Shown: positions 33,508 through 42,041 of the stretch, piece after piece
Layout of the letters: each line of letters begins with the position of its first letter
Position numbering within the stretch: the stretch's first letter is position 1
DNA from: JAAEUB01 sp964550345
GTDB taxonomy: Bacteria; Pseudomonadota; Alphaproteobacteria; Rhodobacterales; Rhodobacteraceae
DNA length: 64,000 bases
Reading direction: 5' to 3'
Assembly: GCA_964550345.1 (NCBI GenBank)
Contig: CAZJYZ010000010.1
Coordinates: 16,590 to 80,589, forward strand
The notes under the pieces: model-generated
What the model was told of the DNA's origin: nothing
What the model saw: only the letters and a program-made list of their open reading frames with translations
The model's database searches: none
Translations under genes and position numbers: made by a program

Positions 33508-35031
33508 ATGGGCAAGATCAAACCCACCCTGTTATGTATTCTTGATGGCTGGGGCCTTCGTGAGGAGCGCGACAATAATGCTCCGGTGCTGGCGGATACT
33601 CCGAACTTTGACACCCTGATGCGCGACTGGCCCAACGCAACCCTTGTGACCCACGGGCCGGACGTGGGCCTGCCAAGTGGGCAGATGGGCAATAGTGAAG
33701 TTGGCCACACCAATATTGGTGCTGGCCGTGTGGTTGCGATGGATCTGGGGCAGATCGATCTGGCGATTGAGGATGGCTCATTCACTGAAAACGCTGCCTT
33801 GGGGGATTTTCAGGGCACGGTGAAGCAATCTGGCGGCGTGGTGCATATCATGGGGCTGGTCAGCGCCGGGGGCGTGCATAGCCACGAAGCTCATATATTG
33901 CATGCCGCTGAGATTATCTGTGCAGCCGGAGGCCATGTTGCCATTCATGCCATCACTGACGGGCGCGACGTAGCGCCGAAAGCCGCTGGAGAAAGCCTGC
34001 GTGCTTTTGAGGCGGCACTGCCCGATGGGGCGCAGATTGTAACCGTCAGCGGCCGCTATTATGCCATGGACCGCGATAACCGTTGGGAGCGGGTCGCGCT
34101 GGCTTACAGGGCGATGATCGGCGGCGAAGGCGAGGCTGCCGCTTCAGTCGGCGCAGCCCTTGATGCCGCCTATGCGCGCGGTGAAAGCGACGAATTCATC
34201 TTACCAACCATCATTGACGGTTTTACCGGTGTGAAAGACCGTGACGGCATCTTTTTCGCCAATTTCCGTGCCGACCGGGCGCGCGAAATCCTACGTGCCA
34301 TTGGTGAACCTGGCTTTAACGAATTTGACACCGGTCCACGCCCGGCCCTGTCCGACCTGTTGGGCATGGTGGAGTATAGCGACGGGCATAATGCCTATAT
34401 GACCACGATGTTCCCATCCCGTGACATCGTCAACACGCTGGGGGCATGGGTGGCTAAACATGGCCTGACCCAGTTCCGGCTGGCGGAAACCGAAAAATAC
34501 CCCCACGTCACCTTTTTCCTCAATGGCGGCAAAGAGGCCCCCGAAAAGGGCGAAGATCGCTACATGGCGCCCAGCCCCAAGGTCGCCACCTATGACCTTG
34601 CGCCAGAAATGTCATCCGGCGAGGTTACGGAACACTTGGTGGCAGCGATTCACAAAGGATACGACCTGATCATCTGCAATTTTGCCAACCCGGATATGGT
34701 CGGTCATACCGGCGATCTGGCCGCCGCCATGCGTGCCTGTGAAGCAGTGGACCAGGGCTTGGGTCAGGCGATGGCTGCGCTCAAAGAGGTTGGCGGCGCC
34801 ATGCTGGTCACAGCAGATCACGGCAATTGCGAAACCATGGTCGATCCGGTGACGGGTGGGCCGCACACCGCGCACACCACCAACCCGGTGCCTTTGATCT
34901 GTTTCAACGCGCCCGGTGTGACCCGGGTCACGCCCGGACGTCTGTCGGATCTTGCACCATCGCTGCTAGAGCTGATGGGGCTGGAACAGCCGGATGAAAT
35001 GACCGGCCACAGCCTGTTGGTAAGCGGGTGA
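33508..35031 (+). CDS. gpmI: 2,3-bisphosphoglycerate-independent phosphoglycerate mutase
   Basis: The 507-aa enzyme starts with the metal-binding LCILDGWGLRE near residue 9. It has PSGQMGNSEVGHTNIGAGR near 52 with the phospho-serine, HAITDGRDVAP near 149, FANFRADRAREI near 252 and ICNFANPDMVGHTG near 390 with VTADHGNCE near 433. It interconverts 3- and 2-phosphoglycerate using two Mn2+ ions. It has AGGAGG-like CCGGAGG upstream and overlaps the envC start as GTGA, an arrangement (gpmI-envC-ctpA) common in alphaproteobacteria. Confidence 0.96.
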   Translation: MGKIKPTLLCILDGWGLREERDNNAPVLADTPNFDTLMRDWPNATLVTHGPDVGLPSGQMGNSEVGHTNIGAGRVVAMDLGQIDLAIEDGSFTENAALGDFQGTVKQSGGVVHIMGLVSAGGVHSHEAHILHAAEIICAAGGHVAIHAITDGRDVAPKAAGESLRAFEAALPDGAQIVTVSGRYYAMDRDNRWERVALAYRAMIGGEGEAAASVGAALDAAYARGESDEFILPTIIDGFTGVKDRDGIFFANFRADRAREILRAIGEPGFNEFDTGPRPALSDLLGMVEYSDGHNAYMTTMFPSRDIVNTLGAWVAKHGLTQFRLAETEKYPHVTFFLNGGKEAPEKGEDRYMAPSPKVATYDLAPEMSSGEVTEHLVAAIHKGYDLIICNFANPDMVGHTGDLAAAMRACEAVDQGLGQAMAALKEVGGAMLVTADHGNCETMVDPVTGGPHTAHTTNPVPLICFNAPGVTRVTPGRLSDLAPSLLELMGLEQPDEMTGHSLLVSG

Positions 35032-36245
35032 ATTTACTTGCCCGGAGAAAATTGTGCGGTTTGGGCCGCAGACTGCTGGCTTGCGCCTCACCTGCCTTTA
35101 GACACGTTCTGACCGGTATGATGACCATTGCCGTTCTATCATTTGGCACACCAGCAATGTCACAAAACAGCCCCGCCGAAAGTGCGCAGGCTGCAATCGC
35201 CGCATTGGAAGAAGCGGCAGTCGCATTGCGGGCAGCCGATGGCGCACGCGACCGCGTTGCCGCCCTGACCCAGACCGTGCGTGCTTATGAGGCCGGGCTG
35301 GATGCCATGCGCGAAGGCCTGCGCCGTGCCACGATCCGCGAGGCCAGCATCCGCGGCGTCTTTGAAGCCGACCAAACCCGTCTGGCTCAGTTGCTGGGCG
35401 TGCTGCAATCCATTGAGGCAAGCCCGGCACCCATCACTTTGCTGCACCCGGCTGGCCCTGTTGGCGCGGCACGCAGCGGCATGGTGCTATCCGAGGTGGT
35501 GCCTGCCCTACAGGCCGAAGCCGAAGCCCTGCGCCTGTCACTTGAAGAAGTCGCCCTTCTGCGTGAACTGCAGCAAAGCGCTGTTGACGTACTGGAAAAG
35601 GGGCTCACCGGCGCTCAGGACGCACGCACCGACCTTTCGCTGGCCGTATCCGAACGCCGCGACCTGCCACGCCGTTTTTTTGCCGATGAACTGCAGATGC
35701 AAGCCCTGATTAACTCGACCGAAACGCTGGAAAGTTTTGCCAGCGGATTGATGAGCGTTGACCTGTTGCCAGGCTCGGGGGAAACCTTTCCGATCATTGG
35801 TTTTGAGGAACGACAAGGGCGCATAAGCTTGCCGGTGCTGGGGCGCATCCTGCGCCGCTACCTTGAGGCTGATGCGGCAGGCATTCCCCGCCCAGGCCTT
35901 ATACTGGCCACCCGACCGCTGGCATTGGTGACCACGCCGGTTCCGGCCACGATCCGCTATAACGGGCCGCTTTTGGATTACGATCAGGTCGCAGTTCTGG
36001 AACCTGGCGAGGGGTACCTGATAGTTTTGGCCGGTATGGGGCAGGTTTTTGGGAACGTCGGCGAGGTCCTGCCAGAGGGCGCGCCGATTGGCCTGATGGG
36101 TGGTGCCTCACCTGATGCACAAGTATTTTTGATGGATCAGAGGCAAGGAAACAGCCCGGATAGCTCAGAAACCCTGTATATCGAGATACGAGAGAACGGA
36201 AGCGCGGTGGACCCCGGCCTCTGGTTTGCGTTAAACGGGGACTAA
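35028..36245 (+). CDS. envC: EnvC-type murein hydrolase activator (degenerate LytM)
   Basis: The 405-aa exported protein has a basic N-terminus with a late hydrophobic signal ending PAMSQ near residue 46. A long coiled coil follows (about 50-240, with repeated LEEAA and RELQQ). The C-terminal LytM/M23 domain (about 255-405) contains GEGYLIVLAGM and LYIEIRENG. The domain lacks the zinc-binding His residues of active M23 peptidases, as in E. coli EnvC, so it should activate amidases rather than cut peptidoglycan itself. It starts with GTG, overlapping gpmI. FtsEX at 9.9-11.5 kb is the expected partner. Confidence 0.85.
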   Translation: MNLLARRKLCGLGRRLLACASPAFRHVLTGMMTIAVLSFGTPAMSQNSPAESAQAAIAALEEAAVALRAADGARDRVAALTQTVRAYEAGLDAMREGLRRATIREASIRGVFEADQTRLAQLLGVLQSIEASPAPITLLHPAGPVGAARSGMVLSEVVPALQAEAEALRLSLEEVALLRELQQSAVDVLEKGLTGAQDARTDLSLAVSERRDLPRRFFADELQMQALINSTETLESFASGLMSVDLLPGSGETFPIIGFEERQGRISLPVLGRILRRYLEADAAGIPRPGLILATRPLALVTTPVPATIRYNGPLLDYDQVAVLEPGEGYLIVLAGMGQVFGNVGEVLPEGAPIGLMGGASPDAQVFLMDQRQGNSPDSSETLYIEIRENGSAVDPGLWFALNGD

Positions 36246-36289
36246 CAAAGGGTCAAAACGACCCGTGCGCACCAATGAAGTGAGGCAAG

Positions 36290-37615
36290 ATGAAAAAGTT
36301 TATTATGGCCGCCTTTGGCGGAATCCTTGCAGGGACCCTGCTGACCACGCAGATCGCCGGACCGCTGATCGCGCAAGATGATGCCCGCAACGCCAGCGTC
36401 TATGAGCAGCTTGACCTGTTCGGGGACGTTTTTGAACGCATTCGCGCCAACTATGTCGAAGAAGTCGACGAAGGTGCGCTGATCGAAGCGGCCATCAATG
36501 GCATGCTGCAATCACTCGATCCCCATTCAAGCTATCTGCCGCCAGAAGAAGCCGAAGATATGCGCGAAAAGACCCGCGGCTCGTTCGGTGGGCTGGGGAT
36601 CGAAGTAACACAGCGTGAAGGTTGGGTTGAGGTGGTATCGCCCATGGACGGCACCCCTGCCTACGAGGCCGGCATCGAAAGCGGCGATATCATCACCCAT
36701 GTGGACAACGAAAACCTGTTTGGCCTGACGCTGGATGAAGCCGTGGTATTGATGCGCGGCCCGGTGGGCAGCGAGATTGTCATTACCGTGGTGCGTGAAG
36801 GCATCGACGAACCATTTGACGTGACGATCGTGCGCGACGAGATCAAACTGACCGCGGCCACGGTGCGCGCCATTGGCAATACCATTGTGCTGCGTCTGAC
36901 TACGTTTAACGACCAGACCTATCCGAATATGTCCAACGGGCTTGAGGAGGTCGTCGCAGAGCTGGGCGGCATGGAAAACGTTGAAGGGTTTGTACTGGAC
37001 CTGCGAAACAACCCCGGCGGGCTTGTATCGTCGGCCATCGCCGTGGCAGACGCTTTCCTTGAAGAGGGCGAGATCATGTCAACCCGCGGCCGCGACCCTG
37101 CTGAAAGCGAACGCGTCAACGCGCGCGCGGGCGATCTTGCCGAGGGCAAGCCTTTGGTTGTGCTGATCAATGGTGGCTCGGCTTCATCGTCCGAGATTGT
37201 CTCGGGCGCCCTGCAAGATCACCGACGCGCTATCATTGTTGGCGAAAAGAGCTTTGGCAAAGGCTCGGTCCAGTCGCTGATGCCACTTGGCGGGGACGGG
37301 CTGATGCGCCTGACCACAGCGCGCTATTACACGCCTTCCGGGCGCTCAATACAGGCGCTGGGCGTGTCCCCCGATATCGTGGTCGAGCAACCTCCGCGCC
37401 GGCCGGATGACGGTGAAGAGGACCCGATGGACCGCTTCAACCGCACAGAAGCGGACCTGCGCGGCTCTTTGGACAATGACAGCCTGACCGAAGACCAGCG
37501 GCGTCAGATTGAAGAAGAGCAGATAGCCGCTGAAGAGGCAGCGAAATTGCGCTTTGAGGATTTTCAGCTCAGCTATGCAGTGGATCTGCTCAAAGGCCTG
37601 GCCGCTATTCGGTAG
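36290..37615 (+). CDS. ctpA: S41-family C-terminal processing peptidase
   Basis: The 441-aa protein has an N-terminal signal (MKKFIMAAFGGILAGTLL), a PDZ domain (about 90-175, GLGIEVTQREGWVEVVSPM) and a tail-specific protease domain. That domain has LDLRNNPGG near 240, the nucleophile in NGGSASSSEIVSGAL near 300 and the catalytic Lys in GEKSFGKGSVQ near 322. The C-terminal part is acidic. It trims periplasmic proteins at C-termini and often works with peptidoglycan hydrolases, which fits its place 44 bases after envC. A good terminator follows. Confidence 0.93.
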   Translation: MKKFIMAAFGGILAGTLLTTQIAGPLIAQDDARNASVYEQLDLFGDVFERIRANYVEEVDEGALIEAAINGMLQSLDPHSSYLPPEEAEDMREKTRGSFGGLGIEVTQREGWVEVVSPMDGTPAYEAGIESGDIITHVDNENLFGLTLDEAVVLMRGPVGSEIVITVVREGIDEPFDVTIVRDEIKLTAATVRAIGNTIVLRLTTFNDQTYPNMSNGLEEVVAELGGMENVEGFVLDLRNNPGGLVSSAIAVADAFLEEGEIMSTRGRDPAESERVNARAGDLAEGKPLVVLINGGSASSSEIVSGALQDHRRAIIVGEKSFGKGSVQSLMPLGGDGLMRLTTARYYTPSGRSIQALGVSPDIVVEQPPRRPDDGEEDPMDRFNRTEADLRGSLDNDSLTEDQRRQIEEEQIAAEEAAKLRFEDFQLSYAVDLLKGLAAIR

Positions 37616-37647
37616 CGCCATAAAAGTGCGCCGAATGAAAAAACGAA

Positions 37648-37677
37648 AAGGCGTCGGGGGCACCTCTCCGGCGCCTT
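37648..37677 (+). terminator. Terminator after ctpA
   Basis: AAGGCG at 37648 pairs with CGCCTT ending at 37677, extended by CGG/CCG with a mismatch, and is followed by CTCATTTGTTGTTTG. It closes the gpmI-envC-ctpA unit. Confidence 0.6.
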
Positions 37678-37815
37678 CTCATTTGTTGTTTGTCAGGCTT
37701 CCCAGAAGGTTCCCTTCGGGCTCCCATCTCATGTTGTCTAACATGCCAGAACCTCGTTTTAGCTGGTCAATCGCGCGCCACTATGTATCTTTCCGGAAAC
37801 TGACCGAGGCATAAC

Positions 37816-38295
37816 ATGACCCCTGAAGACATCACCCGCCTACCCTATCGACCCTGCGTCGGCATCATGCTGGTAAACAAAGAAGGCAAGGTTTTTGTCG
37901 GTCAGAGGATAGATACAGACGGAGCCTGGCAAATGCCGCAGGGTGGGGTAGACAAGGGCGAAGAGCCACGCGATGCAGCCCTGCGCGAGCTTTGGGAGGA
38001 AACCGGACTGACGCCGGAGCTCGTGCGGATAGAGGCAGAACACCCTGACTGGCTGACCTACGATCTGCCCCACGATATTGTGCCAAAAATCTGGAAGGGG
38101 CGATTTCGCGGTCAGAAACAACGCTGGTTCCTGATGCGCTTTACCGGGGTAGACAAGGACATTGATATCAAAACAAAACACCCCGAGTTTTCCAACTGGA
38201 CATGGATTGAGCCAAGTGAGGTTGTGGAAAAAATTGTCCCATTCAAGCGTGCGATTTACGCCGCATTGATCACCGGTTTTGAGGGGCAGATATAA
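37816..38295 (+). CDS. rppH: RNA pyrophosphohydrolase
   Basis: The 159-aa Nudix hydrolase has YRPCVGIMLVN near residue 11, WQMPQGGVDKGE near 38 and the full Nudix box GGVDKGEEPRDAALRELWEETG (43-64, here cited in parts: GGVDKGE and RELWEETG). YDLP and KQRWFLMRF further on are typical of RppH. It removes pyrophosphate from 5'-triphosphorylated RNA to trigger decay; some relatives act on dinucleoside polyphosphates. It is separated from ctpA by 200 bases with a terminator, so it has its own promoter. Confidence 0.93.
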   Translation: MTPEDITRLPYRPCVGIMLVNKEGKVFVGQRIDTDGAWQMPQGGVDKGEEPRDAALRELWEETGLTPELVRIEAEHPDWLTYDLPHDIVPKIWKGRFRGQKQRWFLMRFTGVDKDIDIKTKHPEFSNWTWIEPSEVVEKIVPFKRAIYAALITGFEGQI

Positions 38296-38346
38296 GTGTG
38301 ATGCAAACACCCTTCTCAAAATAAGCCCGGCGCGCTAGAGTTAAGT

Positions 38347-38844
38347 ATGCTTGCCCGACCATTTTTAGCCTCACTGATCCTTTCCATTTTTATGGCTGAG
38401 CCCGCACTTGCACTGTCGTGCGCGCCATACTCAGCGCAGCAGGCATTTCTCGATGCATCAAACGCACCTGAGCCGTATATCATTGCCCATGGGCAACTGG
38501 AGTTTAATCCGGGTGACCTGCCCGATGTTGACTGGGAGCATCAGGAGGCCACTCCACAAGATACATTCCTGAATGCCAGTCTCACAGGGTTTTCCCTGAC
38601 CGGAAGCGGGTTTAATGCCCGTTTCGTGCGCCAGATTAGGGTAAATGTTCAATGCTACGGCCCCTGGTGTGCCTCTCTTCGCCCGGGCATTGAATATTTG
38701 GTTTTTCTTAAAAAAGAAGGCGGTGAATACCTGCTGGAGGTTAACCCTTGCAGTGGATACGCGTTTTGGGAGCCGTCGCAGGATACGCTCGATGACATCC
38801 ATCAATGCCTGCTGGGGGAAAGCTGCGAGCCTGAAGAGTTCTGA
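38347..38844 (+). CDS. Secreted protein of unknown function
   Basis: The 165-aa product starts with a clear signal peptide (MLARPFLASLILSIFMAEPALA, cleavage probably after ALA near residue 22; cited as MLARPFL...PALA). The mature part has Cys near 25, 102, 108, 134, 153 and 160, enough for disulfides. It has no motif I recognise. The body looks like a small beta-rich domain with YLVFLKKEGGEYLLEVNPC, reminiscent of periplasmic or lipoprotein-like folds found beside Nudix genes. It is 51 bases after rppH on the same strand. Function unknown. Confidence 0.65.
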   Translation: MLARPFLASLILSIFMAEPALALSCAPYSAQQAFLDASNAPEPYIIAHGQLEFNPGDLPDVDWEHQEATPQDTFLNASLTGFSLTGSGFNARFVRQIRVNVQCYGPWCASLRPGIEYLVFLKKEGGEYLLEVNPCSGYAFWEPSQDTLDDIHQCLLGESCEPEEF

Positions 38845-38929
38845 GGCTGGCCGATAGGCAGATTCGGAATTGCGCTGTCACTTTTACTAATCTTATTGTT
38901 AGCCCAGATGTAAAATGTGCTTTCGGTTC

Positions 38930-39016
38930 GGTATTCCGGTATTCCGGTATTCCGGTATTCCGTATTCCGGTATTCCGGTATTCCGGTATTCCGGTATTCC
39001 GGTATTCCGGTATTCC
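38930..39016. repeat. 8-bp tandem repeat, 11 units
   Basis: GGTATTCC is repeated ten times plus one 7-bp unit (GTATTCC at 38962-38968), an uninterrupted 87-bp array. Each unit is nearly self-complementary. Eight is not a multiple of three, and no coding frame is credible. It sits about 85 bases after the secreted-protein gene and 144 bases before the ArsR gene; copy number could change by slippage. Confidence 0.95.
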
Positions 39017-39160
39017 AGTGAATGTTCGCCATTAAACTCCCGTCAATCCCTTGTTTAACAACACTAATTTTTTCCATCGGCTTAACACTTAAGCAACCTT
39101 TCCATGATTTTCTGACCTTGCAACAATCTAAATTTCAAGCAACCCAATCCGGAGGTTACC

Positions 39161-39478
39161 ATGATCAGCAACAATGATGTAAAGATTGCCAGGCGCTTCA
39201 ACGCATTGTCTCACCCCAGGCGAGCACGAATCTTCAGACTACTTTCTGAGTACCCGGCAGCTGGACAAAGCTTTGGACGGCTTGTTCAGGAAACCGGTTT
39301 TGCGGCGTCGGCCCTGATTCACCACCTTCGTGAAATGGAACGTTGCGGGCTGATCCGTCGGAAACGAAAAGGGGTTGAAGTATCATATTTCCTGACAACG
39401 GCACCACTCGCCCAAACCATAAGTGCCGTACTTGGACAGTGTAGGGATGGGTTCGGCGGCCAACACCGGGCCGCATAA
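39161..39478 (+). CDS. ArsR-family transcriptional regulator
   Basis: The 105-aa protein is a single winged helix-turn-helix: FNALSHPRRARIFRLLSEYP near residue 14 (helix 1-2; cited in parts), LVQETGFAASALIHHLREMERCGLI near 40-65 with the recognition helix, and the wing RKRKGVEVSYFLT. I see no CxC metal-sensing motif in the recognition helix, so it is probably not a classical arsenic or zinc sensor. GGAGG seven bases upstream supports the ATG. The 8-bp repeat array lies in its upstream region and could affect its expression. Confidence 0.85.
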   Translation: MISNNDVKIARRFNALSHPRRARIFRLLSEYPAAGQSFGRLVQETGFAASALIHHLREMERCGLIRRKRKGVEVSYFLTTAPLAQTISAVLGQCRDGFGGQHRAA

Positions 39479-39537
39479 ACAGTCGATATCGGGCAAGTCC
39501 AATTAAACGAACTCGCTAAAAGGCAACTGCCCGCCAC

Positions 39538-41029
39538 CTATGGATTTGGGCGCTCAACAGACGGCATAAAAACGTTCATCGGCACTGAACGCCCATCCCC
39601 CTGCACCATTCTGACATGGCGACGCCGCATCAGGCGTGGTTCCGCAACACCAACGGAATGGGCAATGGTTTCCACCTCATGGACAATGTTGTCAGCATAG
39701 GCAGCCACATTCTTGAATTTATCTTCTGGCACCAGACCTTTTTGAAACCGTGGGTCATGTGTTGTGATACCTGTTGGGCAGGTATTTCTGTTGCATCTCA
39801 ATGCCTGAATACAGCCAAGGCTAAACATGAAACCGCGTGCGGATGTCACAAAATCCGCACCCGCACACAGCGCCCAGGCCACGTCCCCGGGATTTACCAT
39901 CTTGCCCGAGGCGATAAGCCGAATACGATCATGCAGGCCGGCGGCGTCCCGCAGATCACAGACCAAAGGCAGAGCCTCGCGGATGGGCATGCCAACAAGA
40001 TCAATCAGTGGCATGGGTGCGGCCCCGGTGCCCCCTTCGCCACCGTCTATGGTAATGAAATCCGGCGCACTTGCAGCCCCCCTTTCCCGGATCAGAGCGA
40101 AAAGTTCCTCAAAGGGCTCCTGGGCACCGACCACGGTCTTAAATCCAACCGGCTTTCCGGTGACATCGCGAATATGGCTGACCATATCCAGAAGGTCACC
40201 CCAATCGTCGATCTCTTTATGCCGGTTAGGGGAAATGCTGGGCTTATCCGCTTCAATTCCCCGGATGGCGGCAATTTCAGCCGAGACTTTGGCAGCGGGC
40301 AAGATGCCACCCTTACCGGGTTTTGCCCCCTGTGCCAGTTTCAACTCAAACATCTTCACCTGATCATTGGCCGCCACTTCACGTAACTTTTCGTCCGACA
40401 AGGCGCCTTCCGGCGTACGCACTCCGTATTTGGCTGTGCCAATCTGAAATACGATGTCTGCCCCCCCCTTCCAGGTGAAAGGGTGACAACCCGCCTTCGC
40501 CGGTATTAATCCAGATCCCTGATTTCGCTGCTCCCATTGCCAGAGCCGTTACCGCCGGGCGTGAAAGGGCCCCATAGCTCATGCCGGAAATATTGAAGAT
40601 CGAGGGTGCTTCGAATGGCTTTTTCGCGCCCGGTCCGATTACTAAAGGCTGGGTGCGGGCATATTGATCATGCAGCGGAGGAAACGCGGCATTCACAAAG
40701 ATCGGCGTACCCACCACGGCCAGATTGCGGGTCGAGCCGAAGGCTACCGTATTTCCCTGACCCAAACCTGCTCGGGCGATCCAATCACGCTGCGCCCTAT
40801 TGAACGGCAATTCCTCACGGTCCATAGCGAAAAAATACTGACGGAAAAACTCACCGAGTTCCGTGAACAATCCGCGGAATCGACCGATGACCGGATAGTT
40901 TCGTCGCACAGCATCATGGGTTTGAAATCGGTCCAGAAAAAACCACAGCACGACCAGTGCCAGTATCGTCCCAAGAAGAAAAACAAACCCAAAGGCCAGC
41001 AATTGCAGGACCCAGACCAGATTTGGCAT
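39538..41029 (-). pseudogene. FMN-binding glutamate synthase-like protein, frameshifted in a G8 tract
   Basis: Two overlapping frames together encode one GltB2-like protein. The upstream part (from 41029) has an N-terminal membrane helix, NISGMSYGALSRPAVTAL and GIWINTGEGGLSPFH. The downstream part (to 39538) has FELKLAQGAKPGKGG, ITIDGGEGGTGAAP and GCIQALRCNRNTCPTGI with three Cys for a 3Fe-4S cluster. The break lies at eight consecutive G (40461-40468). With seven, the frame reads through HLEGGADIVFQIGTAKYGVRTPEG and gives 496 aa, the usual size. The conserved halves show no other damage, so phase variation, recent mutation or a base-call error are all possible. Confidence 0.8.
40461..40468 (-). 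repeat. G8 homopolymer at the glutamate synthase frameshift
   Basis: Eight consecutive G on the coding strand lie exactly where the two conserved halves of the glutamate synthase-like protein change frame; seven G would restore the reading frame. Confidence 0.75.
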
Positions 41030-41069
41030 GTTACATTCCTTTTCTAGGGCGAAGGTAATTCACACACGG

Positions 41070-41945
41070 TCAGGCTGACTTTGCCCTGCTGGTCTTATTC
41101 CTGAACTTCCCGAAAATCCCGCGTGCTTTGACAGGTTTTTCTGCTGTGGTGGCCGGAGCGGATTTACTTTGCGTTCCGGGTCTAGCCTTAGCTTTAGGTT
41201 TAGCCTCAGGTTTGGGTTTTAAAAGATGGTTTTTGTTTAACCGGTACCTTTGAACTGTTTCGGTAACATCATATCCCGAATCTGCTACCCACTGCATGAA
41301 CGCTTCTTCGTTTTCATTGTCGACCTCAACCAGCAATACCGGCTTGTGTTCGGCAACAACTTCGCTCAGCCCCGCGAGCACGGACATCTCCATACCCTCG
41401 ACGTCGATCTTGATCATGTCAGGATAGGTGTCTTTCAGCAGGGTATCGCCACGAAACACCTGTAGATCGCCCTTGCCGGAAAGCATCTTGGCCCCACCAA
41501 GGTTACGCTCTTTTTTCTGCATAGCGTAGCCGCCGGTTTCCTCATCCGACAGGCCAACACCCAGCACTGACAGATCAAAGACACCCTGAAGCCGATTTAC
41601 CAGCACGTTTTGCACAAGCAGCCTGTAGGCAAGTGGATTGGGTTCAATTGGCACCACGCGGCCAGCATCCAAAAACATAGCGGCATAAAGGCTGTGGTTG
41701 CCGACATTGGCACCAATATCTACAAAGGTACCCCCTTTGGGAAAAATCTCTTTAAGTCCGGTTAACTCTTTCGCTTCATAGAAATTTCCGCGTCGGTGAT
41801 TGCGCTGGATCGGATCGTTTTCCATATCCGTGCAAAAAATGACCGGTTTGTCGTCTATACGCGCATGGGTCATTTCCAATGCGTGGCTATGCACCGGGCG
41901 CCCCAGCCTCAGCCGTTTTACAATTCGTTCTACTTCGGGGGTCAT
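41070..41945 (-). CDS. FkbM-family methyltransferase
   Basis: The 291-aa protein has the SAM-binding motif GTFVDIGANVGNHSLYAA near residue 72, PIEPNP near 98 and MIKIDVEGMEMSVLAGL near 178, the FkbM signature. A tail of about 50 residues after LKPKPEAKPKAK is rich in Lys, Pro and Ala and probably disordered, perhaps for binding nucleic acid or membrane. FkbM enzymes O-methylate sugars or small metabolites; the substrate is not predictable here. It is followed 40 bases later by the glutamate synthase-like gene on the same strand. Confidence 0.85.
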   Translation of the reverse strand: MTPEVERIVKRLRLGRPVHSHALEMTHARIDDKPVIFCTDMENDPIQRNHRRGNFYEAKELTGLKEIFPKGGTFVDIGANVGNHSLYAAMFLDAGRVVPIEPNPLAYRLLVQNVLVNRLQGVFDLSVLGVGLSDEETGGYAMQKKERNLGGAKMLSGKGDLQVFRGDTLLKDTYPDMIKIDVEGMEMSVLAGLSEVVAEHKPVLLVEVDNENEEAFMQWVADSGYDVTETVQRYRLNKNHLLKPKPEAKPKAKARPGTQSKSAPATTAEKPVKARGIFGKFRNKTSRAKSA

Positions 41946-42041
41946 GCCTGAATACCTCGTTTTAATGAACTCAACATGGACTTTTCACCGAATCAGGACA
42001 AGGAAAACCTGTACGAACAGGTTTGTTTGCACTGGGCCGGT

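Noticed and set aside
38930..39016. CRISPR array
   Set aside because: Units are 8 bp, contiguous and without spacers; no cas genes are nearby. No other direct-repeat/spacer pattern was found.
38802..39077. Minus-strand frame with a repeated NTGIPEYR motif
   Set aside because: It is the translation of the 8-bp tandem repeat; a 7-bp unit inside and lack of a ribosome site argue against coding.
39161..39478. Metal-sensing ArsR/SmtB
   Set aside because: The recognition helix lacks the CxC or other Cys/His metal site; only the fold can be claimed.
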